In this document: one piece after another, positions 45,046 through 54,809 of the stretch
Layout of the letters: each line of letters starts with the position of its first letter
Numbering within the stretch: the first letter of the stretch is position 1
Source: Maricaulis virginensis
Lineage (GTDB): Bacteria; Pseudomonadota; Alphaproteobacteria; Caulobacterales; Maricaulaceae
Length of the DNA: 64,000 bases
Direction: 5' to 3'
NCBI RefSeq assembly: GCF_027922185.1
Contig: NZ_BSFE01000010.1
Coordinates: 1-64,000, forward strand
The notes under the pieces: generated by a model
What the model was told of the DNA's origin: nothing
The model's database searches: none
Seen by the model: the letters and a program-made list of their open reading frames with translations, nothing else
Translations under genes and position numbers: made by a program

Positions 45046-46138
45046 CACACGCGCCGAACCCGCTCCGCGCCTGATCATCGATCTGGCGACCATCCAGCAG
45101 AATTACCGCAAGGTGCGCGATCTCGCGCCCGGTGCCGAGGCCGGCGCGGTGATCAAGGCCAACGCCTATGGTCTCGGCGCCATGGAAGTGGTGCCGGCCC
45201 TGGCCGATGCCGGCTGCCGCACCTTCTATGTCGCGCATACATCGGAAGGCCGCGAGGCCCGTACCGCGCTCGCCGGACGCCCGGCCGACATCTATGTCTT
45301 CAACGGGTTCTGGCCGGCCGAACTGCCGGCGCTGCGCGACGCCGAACTCTTCCCGGTGATCAATGAGCTCGCCCAGTTGGAACAGCTGCGCGAACAGGCG
45401 CCGGACCTGCCCTGCGCCCTGCATTTCGACACCGGCATGAACCGTCTGGGCCTCGGCCCGGAGGAGACCGACGCGCTGATCGCGAATCCCGCGCGGCTGG
45501 ATGCGATCGATGTGCGGCAGATCATGAGCCATCTCGCCTGCGCCGACGAGCCGGTCTACCCGCTCAATGCGCGGCAGCTGGAACGCTTCTCCCGCATCCG
45601 CGAGGCCTTTCACGGCATTCCCGCCTCACTGTCCAATTCGGCCGGTATCCTGCTGGGGCCGGACTATCATTTCGACGTGCTGCGCCCCGGGCTCGCCCTG
45701 TTCGGCGGGGTTCCCGCGCCCGGCTATCCCTCGCCCTTCGAGCCGGCGGTCGAGATCGATGCCCCCATCCTGCAGATCCGCACGCTGCGGCCCGGCGACA
45801 CGGTGGGCTATGGCGCAACCTTCACGGCCGACACGCCGCGCCGCATCGCGACGGTCGCGGCCGGCTATGCCGACGGGCTGCTGCGCGCTTTCGGCAATGG
45901 CGGGTTCGGCCGGATCGGCGAGACCCGCGTGCCGATCCTGGGCCGGGTCTCGATGGACCTGATCGGTGTCGATGTGACCGATGTCGACAGCCCGCTCACG
46001 CCGGGGCATCCGGTTTGCTTCCTCGGCGGCGATATCGAGGACATGGCCGACAGCGCCGCCACCATCTCCTACGAATTCCTGGTCCGCCTGGGCCTGCGTT
46101 TCCACCGCATCTACAAGCCGGCTGCCAGACGGCGCTGA
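45026..46138 (+). CDS. alr: Alanine racemase
   Basis: A 370-residue PLP enzyme that makes D-alanine for peptidoglycan. The PLP lysine is Lys44 in AVIKANAYGLG and the catalytic tyrosine is near 262 in VGYGATF; GRVSMDLIGVDVT is also diagnostic. It starts inside the end of dnaB (20-base overlap), so it probably depends on dnaB transcription. dnaB-alr-radA order is conserved in alphaproteobacteria. Confidence 0.96.
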   Translation: MTTSPTDTRAEPAPRLIIDLATIQQNYRKVRDLAPGAEAGAVIKANAYGLGAMEVVPALADAGCRTFYVAHTSEGREARTALAGRPADIYVFNGFWPAELPALRDAELFPVINELAQLEQLREQAPDLPCALHFDTGMNRLGLGPEETDALIANPARLDAIDVRQIMSHLACADEPVYPLNARQLERFSRIREAFHGIPASLSNSAGILLGPDYHFDVLRPGLALFGGVPAPGYPSPFEPAVEIDAPILQIRTLRPGDTVGYGATFTADTPRRIATVAAGYADGLLRAFGNGGFGRIGETRVPILGRVSMDLIGVDVTDVDSPLTPGHPVCFLGGDIEDMADSAATISYEFLVRLGLRFHRIYKPAARRR

Positions 46139-46202
46139 CCCCGGACACATTCTGTCATCCTCCCCTGCTTGACTGTGCGCAAACAGAAGGAGACACACCC
46201 AC

Positions 46203-47579
46203 ATGGCCCGATCCGATAGCGTCTATGTCTGCCAGTCCTGCGGTGCCGTCCATTCCAAATGGGCGGGCAAGTGCGATGATTGCGGCCAGTGGAACACCCT
46301 GGTCGAGGAAGCCGCATCCGCGCCCCTGGGCACACAGGCAACCGCTCCGAAGAAGCGCGGCCGCGCGGCCCGGCTGGAACTGGTCGATCTCGGCGCCGAG
46401 ACCCCGGAAACGCCGCGCCTGCGCTCGGGGATAGACGAGCTGGACCGGGTCGCGGGCGGCGGGCTGGTGCCCGGCTCCGCCATCCTCGTCGGCGGCGATC
46501 CCGGCATCGGCAAGTCGACGCTCCTCCTGCAGATGATGGCGCAGCTGGCCAGCCAGAACACGCGCGCGATCTACATTTCCGGCGAGGAGGCGATCGACCA
46601 GGTGCGCCGCCGCGCCCGCCGGCTCGGCCTGGCCGATGCACCGGTCGCGCTGGCGGCCGAGACCTCGCTCAACGACATTCTGGACGGGCTGAAATCGGAA
46701 AAGCCGGACATCGTCGTGATCGATTCGATCCAGACGCTGTGGACCGACCAGCTGGCGGCCGCGCCGGGCACGGTGGCCCAGGTACGCGCCTGCGCCCAGG
46801 AACTCGTACGCTTCGCCAAGAAGCGGAACTGCACCGTCATCCTGGTCGGCCATGTCACCAAGGATGGCCAGATCGCCGGGCCCCGCGTGGTCGAGCACAT
46901 GGTCGATGCAGTGCTCTATTTCGAGGGCGAGCGCTCGCACCAGTTCCGCATCCTGCGCGCCGTGAAGAACCGCTTCGGACCGACCGACGAGATCGGCGTG
47001 TTCGAGATGGGCGACAAGGGGCTCGGCGAGGTCGCCAACCCCTCCTCGCTTTTCCTGGATGGCCGCGCCGAGGCCAATCCCGGTGCCGCGGTCTTTGCCG
47101 GCATGGAGGGCACGCGGCCCGTCCTGTCGGAGATCCAGGCCCTGGTCGCGCCCGCCGCCTTCGGCACGCCGCGCCGCGCTGTCGTGGGCTGGGATTCGGG
47201 GCGCCTCGCCATGGTGTTGGCCGTGCTGGAAGCGCGCTGCGGCGTCAACATCTCCAATCGCGACATCTTCCTCAACGTCGCCGGCGGGCTGAAAATCACC
47301 GAACCGGCCGCCGATCTGGCTGTTGCCGCCGCGATTGTCTCCTCGGCCATGGATGTGGCACTGCCGGGCAAGGGTGTCGTTTACGGAGAAATCAGTCTTT
47401 CAGGCGATGTTCGTCCCGTCGGACGCTCTGAGGCCCGGCTGAAGGAAGCTGCAAAGCTCGGTTTCGATTCGGCCATCGCGCCCCAGGCCGCGGCCGACGG
47501 TAACGCACCCGTGCGGGTGCATGGCGTGGCCACGGCGCTCGAATTGGTGCAGACTTTGCGGGCTCTGGCGGGAGAGTAG
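46203..47579 (+). CDS. radA: DNA repair protein RadA
   Basis: A 458-residue RecA-like helicase that acts in recombination branch migration. It has the N-terminal zinc finger (Cys10, Cys13, Cys24, Cys27), Walker A GDPGIGKST (98-106), the RadA motif KNRFGPTDEIGVF, and a C-terminal Lon-protease-like domain. AAGGAG precedes the ATG. Follows alr and precedes cvpA by 11 bases. Confidence 0.97.
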   Translation: MARSDSVYVCQSCGAVHSKWAGKCDDCGQWNTLVEEAASAPLGTQATAPKKRGRAARLELVDLGAETPETPRLRSGIDELDRVAGGGLVPGSAILVGGDPGIGKSTLLLQMMAQLASQNTRAIYISGEEAIDQVRRRARRLGLADAPVALAAETSLNDILDGLKSEKPDIVVIDSIQTLWTDQLAAAPGTVAQVRACAQELVRFAKKRNCTVILVGHVTKDGQIAGPRVVEHMVDAVLYFEGERSHQFRILRAVKNRFGPTDEIGVFEMGDKGLGEVANPSSLFLDGRAEANPGAAVFAGMEGTRPVLSEIQALVAPAAFGTPRRAVVGWDSGRLAMVLAVLEARCGVNISNRDIFLNVAGGLKITEPAADLAVAAAIVSSAMDVALPGKGVVYGEISLSGDVRPVGRSEARLKEAAKLGFDSAIAPQAAADGNAPVRVHGVATALELVQTLRALAGE

Positions 47580-47590
47580 GAGTTGCAGGG

Positions 47591-48235
47591 ATGGATGGAG
47601 CTCTGAGTGCCTTCGACGGGATCGGCCTCGCCATCCTGTTGATTTCCGGCCTCCTGGCGCTGGTGCGCGGCTTTGTCCGCGAAGCCCTGTCGGTCACCGC
47701 CTTCGTCGCCGCCTCGCTTGCCGCCCTCTGGAGCCTGCCGGTTTTCATCGGCCCGGCCCGCGAGATCATCGATCCGGACTGGCTGGCACCTGTCGCTGTC
47801 GGCGCAGCCGTCTTCATCCTGATCTATCTGGCCGTGACCTTCGTGACGAGTTCCCTGTCCAGGGGGCTGGCCAAGGGCGAGGATGTGAATGTGGTCGATC
47901 GCACGCTGGGCTTCGCGTTCGGCGTCGTGCGCGGCCTCGTCCTGCTCGGTCTCGGTGTGATCTTCATGGCTGCAACGATGGGTGAAAGCGGACGCCCGCC
48001 GGCCTGGGTGACCCAGGCGCGCATCTATCCGCTGGTCGGCGCGACGGCCCGGGCCCTGCAGACACTGGCTCCCGAGACTTCGCGACTGGCCGAGACCCGT
48101 CCCCTGCCCTATGGCGAGGACGACCCGATTGCAGAAACAATAAGAAATAATGACAGCTCCTATGGAAGCCGCGACCGAAACCGACTAGATGACCTCATCG
48201 GTTCGACCACGGATGACCAGGACGAGGACGGATGA
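47591..48235 (+). CDS. cvpA: CvpA family membrane protein
   Basis: A 214-residue inner-membrane protein with four hydrophobic segments in its first about 130 residues (FDGIGLAILLISGLLALVRGFVREAL at the start). The C-terminal about 80 residues are polar and include an acidic tail. CvpA is needed for colicin V export in E. coli and has been linked to envelope homeostasis. The cvpA-purF pair, here with an ATGA overlap, is nearly universal in proteobacteria. Confidence 0.92.
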   Translation: MDGALSAFDGIGLAILLISGLLALVRGFVREALSVTAFVAASLAALWSLPVFIGPAREIIDPDWLAPVAVGAAVFILIYLAVTFVTSSLSRGLAKGEDVNVVDRTLGFAFGVVRGLVLLGLGVIFMAATMGESGRPPAWVTQARIYPLVGATARALQTLAPETSRLAETRPLPYGEDDPIAETIRNNDSSYGSRDRNRLDDLIGSTTDDQDEDG

Positions 48236-49713
48236 GCCAGGCCAACCCCCAAACTGCCACGCTCACTTACGATCCCGAGACGGATCGCCCCCAGGAAGAA
48301 TGCGGCGTTTTCGCCGTCTACAATGCGGTAGATGCCGGTGTCCTCACTGCGCTCGGGCTTCACGCCCTGCAGCATCGTGGACAGGAAGCCTGCGGCATCG
48401 CGACCCATGACGGGTCGCGTTTCCATATCGAGCGCTATCTCGGCCTTGTCGGCGAGAACTTCACCTCGCCGGACATGCCGCAACGCCTGCCGGGCAAGGT
48501 CGCGATCGGCCATGCGCGCTATTCCACCCAGGGCGCGTCGGTGCTGCGCAATGTGCAGCCGCTTTATTCGGACGTGCGCGGCGGCGGTATCGCGCTTGCC
48601 CACAACGGCAACCTGACCAATGCCCGCGTCCTGCGCGAAGAGCTCGTCAGCCACGGCGCCATCTTCCAGTCGACCTCCGATTCGGAGGTCGTGCTGCACC
48701 TGGCCGCCCAGTCGAAGAAGACCAAGCTGACCAATCGCGTCCTGCAGGCGCTGAAACAGGTCCAGGGCGCCTTCGCTTTCGTGGCGCTGGTCAATGACCG
48801 CCTGATCGCGGCGCGCGACCCCTATGGCATCCGGCCCCTGGTGATGGGCACGCTGGGCGATGCGGTGATCTTCGCCTCGGAAACCTGCGCGCTGGACATG
48901 GTCGGCGCGAGTTTCGTGCGCGATATCGAGCCCGGCGAAGCCGTGGTGGTGAGCGAGGACGGCATCCGTTCCGAACGCTTTGCCCCGGCCCATCCGGCCC
49001 GGATCTGCGCCTTCGAATACATCTATTTCGCCCGCCCCGACTCGATCATCGGCGGCCGTTCCGTCTACGAGGCCCGCAAGCAGATGGGCCGCCAGCTGGC
49101 GATGGAAACCCCGGCCGATGTCGATGTCATCGTGCCCGTGCCGGACAGCGGCGTGCCGGCCGCGATCGGCTATTCGGAAGCTTCCGGCATACCCTTCGAG
49201 CTGGGCATCATCCGCTCGCACTTCGTGGGCCGCACCTTCATCCAGCCGACCCAGGACCGGCGCGACCTGTCGGTCCGCCGCAAGCACTCGGCCAATGCCG
49301 CCGTGGTGCGCGGCAAGCGCGTCCTGCTGATCGACGACTCGATCGTGCGCGGCACGACCTCGCTGAAGATCGTGCGCATGATGCGCGAGGCCGGTGCGTC
49401 CGAAGTGCATTTCCGCTCGGCCTGCCCGCCGATCAAGTTCCCGGACTTCTACGGCATCGACATGGCCGGCCGGGCCGAACTGATCGCCGCCAACATGGAC
49501 CTCGACGAAATGGCTGCCAAGCTCGAGGCGGACAGCCTCGGCTTCCTGTCGGTCGACGGTCTCTACCAGGCCGTCTGCGGCGAAGCGCGCAATGACGCCA
49601 ACCCGCAACTCGCCGACCACTATTTCACCGGCGAGTACCCGACGCGTCTCGTCGACCACGACCGGGACCTCTCGGCCAAGGAATTCCAGCTCTCGCTTCT
49701 GGTGGACGCATGA
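48232..49713 (+). CDS. purF: Amidophosphoribosyltransferase
   Basis: A 493-residue enzyme for the first committed step of purine synthesis: PRPP plus glutamine to phosphoribosylamine. The glutaminase nucleophile is Cys24 (EECGVFAVYNA), so a 23-residue propeptide should be removed, as in Bacillus-type PurF. The PRPP loop is LLIDDSIVRGTTS. Overlaps cvpA before it and an SDR gene after it, both by ATGA. Confidence 0.97.
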   Translation: MSQANPQTATLTYDPETDRPQEECGVFAVYNAVDAGVLTALGLHALQHRGQEACGIATHDGSRFHIERYLGLVGENFTSPDMPQRLPGKVAIGHARYSTQGASVLRNVQPLYSDVRGGGIALAHNGNLTNARVLREELVSHGAIFQSTSDSEVVLHLAAQSKKTKLTNRVLQALKQVQGAFAFVALVNDRLIAARDPYGIRPLVMGTLGDAVIFASETCALDMVGASFVRDIEPGEAVVVSEDGIRSERFAPAHPARICAFEYIYFARPDSIIGGRSVYEARKQMGRQLAMETPADVDVIVPVPDSGVPAAIGYSEASGIPFELGIIRSHFVGRTFIQPTQDRRDLSVRRKHSANAAVVRGKRVLLIDDSIVRGTTSLKIVRMMREAGASEVHFRSACPPIKFPDFYGIDMAGRAELIAANMDLDEMAAKLEADSLGFLSVDGLYQAVCGEARNDANPQLADHYFTGEYPTRLVDHDRDLSAKEFQLSLLVDA

Positions 49714-50426
49714 CCGACATCGATCTGAAAGGCCGCCTCGCTCTCGTCAGCGGGGCCTCGCGGGGTATTGGCCGGGCTCTGGCCCTGGAACTGGCCAGGG
49801 CCGGCGCCCATGTGATCGCCACCGCCCGCACGCAAGGCGCCCTGGAAGAGCTGGACGACGCCATCAAGGCCGCCGGCGGAACCACGACGCTCGTGCCGAT
49901 GGACCTGATGTCGGAAGACGGGATCGAACAGCTCGGCCAGATCGTCACCGACCGTTGGGGCAAGCTGGACATCATGATCGCCAATGCCGGTGCGCTGGGC
50001 GAACTGACACCGGCCGCCCAGGTGAAGGCGAAGACCTGGCAGAATGTGCTGGGCGTGAACCTGGTCGCGCCGGCACGCATGATCCGCGCCTTCGAGGGCC
50101 CGCTGCTGTCGTCGGATGCCGGCCGCGCCGTCTTCATCTCCTCGGGCGCCGCCAGCTCGCGCCGGGCCTTCTGGGCGCCCTACGCGGCCGCCAAGTCCGG
50201 CCTCGACGCCCTCGCCCAGTCCTGGGCTGCCGAGCATGTGAATTCGCCCAGCCTGCGCATCAATGTCGTCTATCCCGGCGCCATGCGTACGCGGATGCGC
50301 GCCAAGGCCTTCCCGGGCGAGGATCCCAATTCCCTGCCGGAACCGGCAGCCCTGTGGCCGCTGGTCGCCGAGCTGGTCGGTCCGGACTGTGCCCGCCACG
50401 GCGAAATCGTGCGGTTCGAGGGTTAG
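49710..50426 (+). CDS. Short-chain dehydrogenase/reductase
   Basis: A 238-residue classical SDR. The nucleotide-binding motif SGASRGIGRALALELA is near the N-terminus (13-28), NAGALGEL follows at about 91, and the catalytic Ser and Tyr-x3-Lys are in ISSGAASS and YAAAKSG. Substrate unknown. Its start overlaps purF (ATGA), so it ends the dnaB-to-purF transcription block; the same gene follows purF in several alphaproteobacteria. Confidence 0.88.
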   Translation: MTDIDLKGRLALVSGASRGIGRALALELARAGAHVIATARTQGALEELDDAIKAAGGTTTLVPMDLMSEDGIEQLGQIVTDRWGKLDIMIANAGALGELTPAAQVKAKTWQNVLGVNLVAPARMIRAFEGPLLSSDAGRAVFISSGAASSRRAFWAPYAAAKSGLDALAQSWAAEHVNSPSLRINVVYPGAMRTRMRAKAFPGEDPNSLPEPAALWPLVAELVGPDCARHGEIVRFEG

Positions 50427-50452
50427 CGCTCAACTTGCCGTGAGAGCCTGAC

Positions 50453-50484
50453 GCACCGGCTTCCCGTTGCCCCCAAGCCGGTGC
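50453..50484. repeat. 10-bp hairpin before the GNAT gene
   Basis: GCACCGGCTT (50453-50462) pairs perfectly with AAGCCGGTGC (50475-50484) across a 12-base loop. It ends 12 bases before the next start codon and 58 bases after the SDR stop. No U-tract follows. It may end the long upstream operon or shade the GNAT ribosome binding site. Confidence 0.5.
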
Positions 50485-50496
50485 TAGCTGGGCGGC

Positions 50497-50976
50497 ATGT
50501 CTCAGCGTCCCGACATCACCTTCACACGCCTGACCAAAATCGCGCCGGACGCGATCCTGGCCCACATGTCCGATCCACGCCTGGCCGAGCACATGCCCCT
50601 GCTCAAGGGCGGTTGGGACATGGACGCCTGCACGGCCTTCATCGCCGCCAAGGAGGCGTGCTGGGCACGCGACGGGCTGGGACACTGGGCGATCCTGGCA
50701 GACGGGCGCTATGCCGGCTGGGGCGGTTTCCAGAAGGAAGGCGAGGACTGGGATTACGGCCTGGTGCTGCGGCCGCAGGATTTCGGTCTCGGCCTCGCGA
50801 TCACCCGCAAGGCCCTCGCCTTTGCCCGCGCCGATGCGCGCATCCCCTATGTGACATTGCTGCTGCCCCCCTCGCGCCGTCACATGCGCGGTCTGGAGCG
50901 GCTGGGAGCGGAGATGACAGGCGAGGTCACCTATGAGGGCGAGGTGTTCCGCAAATACCGGCTGGAAACGCCCTGA
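50497..50976 (+). CDS. GNAT family N-acetyltransferase
   Basis: A 159-residue acetyltransferase-like protein. It has the RimJ/RimL-style layout: a start with ITFTRLTKIAPDAILAHMSDPRLAEHMPL, a central GLGHWAILADGRYAGWGGFQ, and an acetyl-CoA-binding region around LRPQDFGLGLAITRKALAFA. The usual R/Q-x-x-G-x-G/A loop is weak (QDFGLG), so activity is likely but not certain. Substrate unknown. It is convergent with der. Confidence 0.78.
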   Translation: MSQRPDITFTRLTKIAPDAILAHMSDPRLAEHMPLLKGGWDMDACTAFIAAKEACWARDGLGHWAILADGRYAGWGGFQKEGEDWDYGLVLRPQDFGLGLAITRKALAFARADARIPYVTLLLPPSRRHMRGLERLGAEMTGEVTYEGEVFRKYRLETP

Positions 50977-51013
50977 GCGCCTTGCGGGATCGGCCGGCTA
51001 TGTCTTCTTCCCG

Positions 51014-52513
51014 TCAGCTGCGCTTGCGCGGTCCGGCCGCCTTGCCCGGCTTGCCGGCTTTCTTGACCGATCCGGGGGCGCCCTTGGGCTTCTGACGGAT
51101 GCGCGGCATGCTGGCCCGCGCCGGCGCTCCGGCCCGGACCGGCGCACTGCCGCCACGCTCGCCATCGGCGTAAGGGTTCTTGCCCGCTTTCACGATCAGA
51201 CGGATCGGCACGCCGGGCAGATCGAAGGCCTCGCGCAATCCGTTGACCAGATAGCGCTTGTAGCTTTCCGGCAATTCGCTGGCGCGCGAGCACATCATCA
51301 CGAAAGTCGGCGGACGGCCCTTGGTCTGGGTGATATAGCGCGGCTTGACGCGGCGGCCATTGACCGAGGGTGGCGGATGCCGCTCGATCATCTCGTGCAG
51401 CCAGTCATTGAGATCCCGGGTCTTCACCTTGGCATCCCAGTCGGCATGCAGTCGCGACAGGGCCGGCATGATCGTCTCCAGCCCCTTCTTCTTCAGGGCC
51501 GAGATCGGCAGGATCGGCGCGCCGGTCATCTGCGGCAGCAGGCGCTCGAACTCGGTCTGGATATCCTTGATGAAGGCGTCGCGCTGGTGCACGAGGTCCA
51601 TCTTGGAAACGGCGATGGCGACCGCGCGGCCTTCCTTGTAGGCCATGTCAGCCAGGTGCAGGTCCTGCTTTTCCAGCGGGTGGCCGGCATCGACGATCAG
51701 CAGCACGACTTCGGCAAACTTCACCGCGCGCAGCGTGTCGGCCGCGCTCATCCGCTCCAGCCGGTCATTGACCTTGCCGCGCTTTCTAAGACCGGCCGTG
51801 TCGTGCAGCCGCACCCGGCGGCCGTCCCACATCCAGTCGATCGAGATCGCGTCGCGGGTGATCCCGGCTTCCGGGCCGGTGATCAGGCGTTCCTCGCCGA
51901 TCAGCGCATTGATGAGCGTCGACTTGCCCGCATTCGGACGGCCGATCACGGCGATCCGCAGCGGCGGATCCTCGCTGTCATCACGATAACGCTTGGCATC
52001 ACGGGCCATGTCGCCCAGACCGGTCTCGACAGCGTCATAGAGATCGCCGATACCGCCGCCATGGGCCGCCGACAGGGGAACAGGCTCGCCCAGGCCGAGG
52101 CCGTAGGAGTCCATCAACCCGCTCTCGCCGAACCGGCCTTCGCACTTGTTGGCGACCAGCACGACCGGCTTGCCCGAGCGGCGGATCACATCGGCAAAGC
52201 TCTTGTCCAGCGGCGTCACGCCGGTACGGGCATCGATCAGGAAGAGGCAGAGATCGGCATCCTCGAGCGCGATCTCGGTCTGGGTGCGCATTTCGGCGTC
52301 CAGGCCGGCCTTCTCGCCATCGTCATAGCCCGCCGTGTCGATCAGCAGGAGTTCCATGTCGCCCAGCCGGCCGCGCGCCTCGCGACGGTCACGCGTAACC
52401 CCTGGGCGATCGTCGACGATCGCCAGCGGTTTTCCGGCCAGCCGGTTGAACAGGGTGGATTTACCCACATTGGGCCGTCCGACGACGGCGATGCGGGGAA
52501 GATATGCAGTCAT
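51014..52513 (-). CDS. der: Ribosome biogenesis GTPase Der
   Basis: A 499-residue protein with two GTPase domains in tandem: GRPNVGKSTLFNRL near residue 12 and GRPNAGKSTLINAL near 190, followed by the KH-like domain with PRYITQTKGRPPTF. It acts in 50S assembly. A basic tail rich in Lys, Gly and Pro (about 455-499) extends past the E. coli end. It follows bamB by 68 bases, the same yfgM-bamB-der order as in E. coli. Confidence 0.97.
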   Translation of the reverse strand: MTAYLPRIAVVGRPNVGKSTLFNRLAGKPLAIVDDRPGVTRDRREARGRLGDMELLLIDTAGYDDGEKAGLDAEMRTQTEIALEDADLCLFLIDARTGVTPLDKSFADVIRRSGKPVVLVANKCEGRFGESGLMDSYGLGLGEPVPLSAAHGGGIGDLYDAVETGLGDMARDAKRYRDDSEDPPLRIAVIGRPNAGKSTLINALIGEERLITGPEAGITRDAISIDWMWDGRRVRLHDTAGLRKRGKVNDRLERMSAADTLRAVKFAEVVLLIVDAGHPLEKQDLHLADMAYKEGRAVAIAVSKMDLVHQRDAFIKDIQTEFERLLPQMTGAPILPISALKKKGLETIMPALSRLHADWDAKVKTRDLNDWLHEMIERHPPPSVNGRRVKPRYITQTKGRPPTFVMMCSRASELPESYKRYLVNGLREAFDLPGVPIRLIVKAGKNPYADGERGGSAPVRAGAPARASMPRIRQKPKGAPGSVKKAGKPGKAAGPRKRS

Positions 52514-52520
52514 TGGCGAG

Positions 52521-52556
52521 CGCCTAGAGCAATTTCACACGGAATGAAATCACAAA
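52521..52556. repeat. Short repeat-like hairpin between bamB and der
   Basis: CTAGAGCA is followed by an ATTTCA/TGAAAT hairpin (52531-52549). The TAGAGCA start and the hairpin are features of short intergenic repeats common in alphaproteobacteria, and of the spacer at 5559-5611. Similarity is recalled, not searched. Confidence 0.3.
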
Positions 52557-52581
52557 AAGCCGCTGGATGCCCGATTTGCCG

Positions 52582-53958
52582 TTAGCGGATCGCGATCAGC
52601 CGCGCCTCGTCGGTGAGCACATAGATGGTCTCGTTGGCGATGACCGGCCCGATGAAAACGTCGTCACGCAGATCCATCTCGCGCAGCACCTCGCCATCAT
52701 AGGCATTCAGCACCACGCCCTGGCCATTGCTGGACGCCACGAAGACACGGCCACCGGCGAGAACGGGGCCCGTCCAGGCAATCCGGTCCCGGCGCTTGTT
52801 CGGGTTCTCGAACAGGTCGAGCTGCGTCATCCAGAGCACAGAGCCGTCGCGCCGGTCGAGGCAGACGATCTCGGCCTCGTTTGTGGTGACGAAGAGATAG
52901 TTCCCGGCCACCCAGGGCGCCTGCGAACCGCCGGCGGGCTGCGTCCAGACGCGTTCGCCCGTACGCAGCGAAATCGCGACGAGAAGGCCGGAATGGCTCA
53001 TCGCATAGACGGTGTCTTCCATGATGACCGGGCTGCCGGCGAGATCGTTGATCTCGGACACAGCGGTCAGACGGGACGAGCCGGACAGGCTGTCCGACCA
53101 GATCGGATTGCCGTTCTGCACACGCAGTGCGATCAGCTCGCCCGAAGCGAAGGGCGCAATGACCAGATCGCCCAGCACGGCCGGGGACGGCGCGGTCAGC
53201 AGACGGGCCGTCTCGACGATGCCCGGATGGGTCCACATGACGGTACCGTCATCGGCGTCGAGGGCCAGAAGCTCGTTATTGTCGCTGGTCACGAAGACGC
53301 GGCCATCGGCCACGGTCGGCGCCCCGTGGAAGGGGACAAGCACATCGCTGCGCCAGATCTCGTCACCGCTCCCGGCATCCAGCGCCACGAAGTAGTTGTA
53401 GCCGGAATGGGCGTAGACACGGCCGCCATCATAGGCCACGCCGCCGCCAAAGGACATGCGGTCGCGCCGGTTGGGGCCTTCCAGGCGCGTCGACCAGAGA
53501 CGGCTGCCGCTGTCGGCATCGTGCGCGAAAACCACGCCGTTCGCGTCGATCGTGAAGATCCGGCCATCGGCGACGACCGGCCGCGCGTTGATACGGCGGT
53601 CATTGTCCGAACCCTGACCGAAGCTCTGGCGCCAGGCCACTTCGAGGGGGCCGCTGGCCTGGGTGTGCTGCAGGGCGTGGGTCGGATAGCCATCCGGTTG
53701 CGGCCAGACCTGATTGACGTAGGCGGTCGGCAGTTCCACCGGCGCCGCCTCCGTGTCGAGCTGGAGGCCCTGCTCGAACGTCATGATCGAGACGCGGTTA
53801 TCTTCCGGCGCCACGCCGTTGAGATCCTCCTCGTCGTCATTGCCGATACCCGGGATCGCGTTGAGCGGATTGGGAATGTCCGGGATCGACGAACAGGCCG
53901 CCAGCGGCGCGATCAGCGCCACGGCGAGAAGATTACGGATACGCTCGACACTATTCAT
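52582..53958 (-). CDS. bamB: Outer-membrane assembly lipoprotein BamB
   Basis: A 458-residue lipoprotein of the BAM complex, which inserts beta-barrel proteins (such as LptD, in this window) in the outer membrane. Lipobox LAAC with Cys22; an acidic spacer; then repeated PQQ-like beta-propeller blades (such as VVADGRIFTIDANGVVFAHDADSGSRLW). ATG 53958 is used, eight bases inside the upstream gene; the longer frame start lacks a signal peptide. The partner gene order with der is conserved. Confidence 0.95.
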   Translation of the reverse strand: MNSVERIRNLLAVALIAPLAACSSIPDIPNPLNAIPGIGNDDEEDLNGVAPEDNRVSIMTFEQGLQLDTEAAPVELPTAYVNQVWPQPDGYPTHALQHTQASGPLEVAWRQSFGQGSDNDRRINARPVVADGRIFTIDANGVVFAHDADSGSRLWSTRLEGPNRRDRMSFGGGVAYDGGRVYAHSGYNYFVALDAGSGDEIWRSDVLVPFHGAPTVADGRVFVTSDNNELLALDADDGTVMWTHPGIVETARLLTAPSPAVLGDLVIAPFASGELIALRVQNGNPIWSDSLSGSSRLTAVSEINDLAGSPVIMEDTVYAMSHSGLLVAISLRTGERVWTQPAGGSQAPWVAGNYLFVTTNEAEIVCLDRRDGSVLWMTQLDLFENPNKRRDRIAWTGPVLAGGRVFVASSNGQGVVLNAYDGEVLREMDLRDDVFIGPVIANETIYVLTDEARLIAIR

Positions 53959-54724
53959 CGCCTGGCTCCCCGGCGTCATTTTCATCATCGCCGGCCGGTG
54001 CCGGTTCTTCCGCCGCGTCGCCCGCAGGCGCGCCGGCTTCCGCTTCACTGTCAACGGCTTCCGCCGGGGCCTGCGTGGCCGACCGGCTCGCGATCACCGC
54101 CAGCGCTTCCTGGGCCCGTTGCCGCACACCCTGCGGTGCGTCGAAGCCGAAGCTGATCAGCTGGTAGGTCTCGCGGGCGCGTTCGAGATTGCCATCGCGC
54201 AGCGCTGCCGCAGCGATCGCCTCACGCGCCAGGAAGCGGTAGGGCGAGGTATCGCCGGTCAGCGGCGTCAGGCGGATCTCGATATCGTTGAAGCTCAGCG
54301 CATCCCACCGGGCCCAGACCGACTTCAGCGTGGCCAGGTCGCGAATGACAGGATCGGACGCCTGGCGGGCCGCCCGGTCGAAGAAACCGGCAGCCGCTTC
54401 ACGATCGCCCTCTTCCAGCGCGACCGAACCGCGCTGCAGCAGCGCCAGTTCCGGATAGCCGCCGACGCCGTCCTCGGCGAGCGTCTCGAATCCGGTCGAT
54501 GCCAGGGAATAATTGCCGGCCTCGGCCGCACGCAGCGCGGACACATAGGCATCGGACGACGCCTCCTGCTGTGCCGTACGCCAGGCGTTCCAGCCCTGGT
54601 AACCGGCCGCACCGGCGATGATCGCCAGCGCGCCGCCAAGCACCCAGGGGCCGTACTTGCGCAATAGATCCTGATACTTGTCGCGGCGAAGTTCTTCGTC
54701 GACTTCTTCGAAAATATCGACCAC
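53951..54724 (-). CDS. YfgM-like TPR protein
   Basis: A 257-residue inner-membrane protein with an N-terminal cytoplasmic stub (MVDIFEEVDEELRRDKYQDLLRKYG), one membrane segment (about 27-47) and a periplasmic TPR-like part (DUF2133, YfgM/AncA type). The last about 50 residues are low-complexity Ala/Glu/Pro/Asp. YfgM in E. coli sits at the Sec translocon with PpiD. GTG 54724 is the start. Overlaps bamB by eight bases. Confidence 0.88.
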   Translation of the reverse strand: MVDIFEEVDEELRRDKYQDLLRKYGPWVLGGALAIIAGAAGYQGWNAWRTAQQEASSDAYVSALRAAEAGNYSLASTGFETLAEDGVGGYPELALLQRGSVALEEGDREAAAGFFDRAARQASDPVIRDLATLKSVWARWDALSFNDIEIRLTPLTGDTSPYRFLAREAIAAAALRDGNLERARETYQLISFGFDAPQGVRQRAQEALAVIASRSATQAPAEAVDSEAEAGAPAGDAAEEPAPAGDDENDAGEPGDE

Positions 54725-54809
54725 GTCGATGTGGCTCCGTCGTTCTTGTGCCCATGCCTAAAGATTTGCGCGGGACCCTAGCCTTACCCGCGCCGGGCGG
54801 CAACAGAGC

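Noticed and set aside
50933..54156. Two long plus-strand frames opposite der and bamB
   Set aside because: Antisense shadows of genes with diagnostic motifs; no ribosome binding sites.
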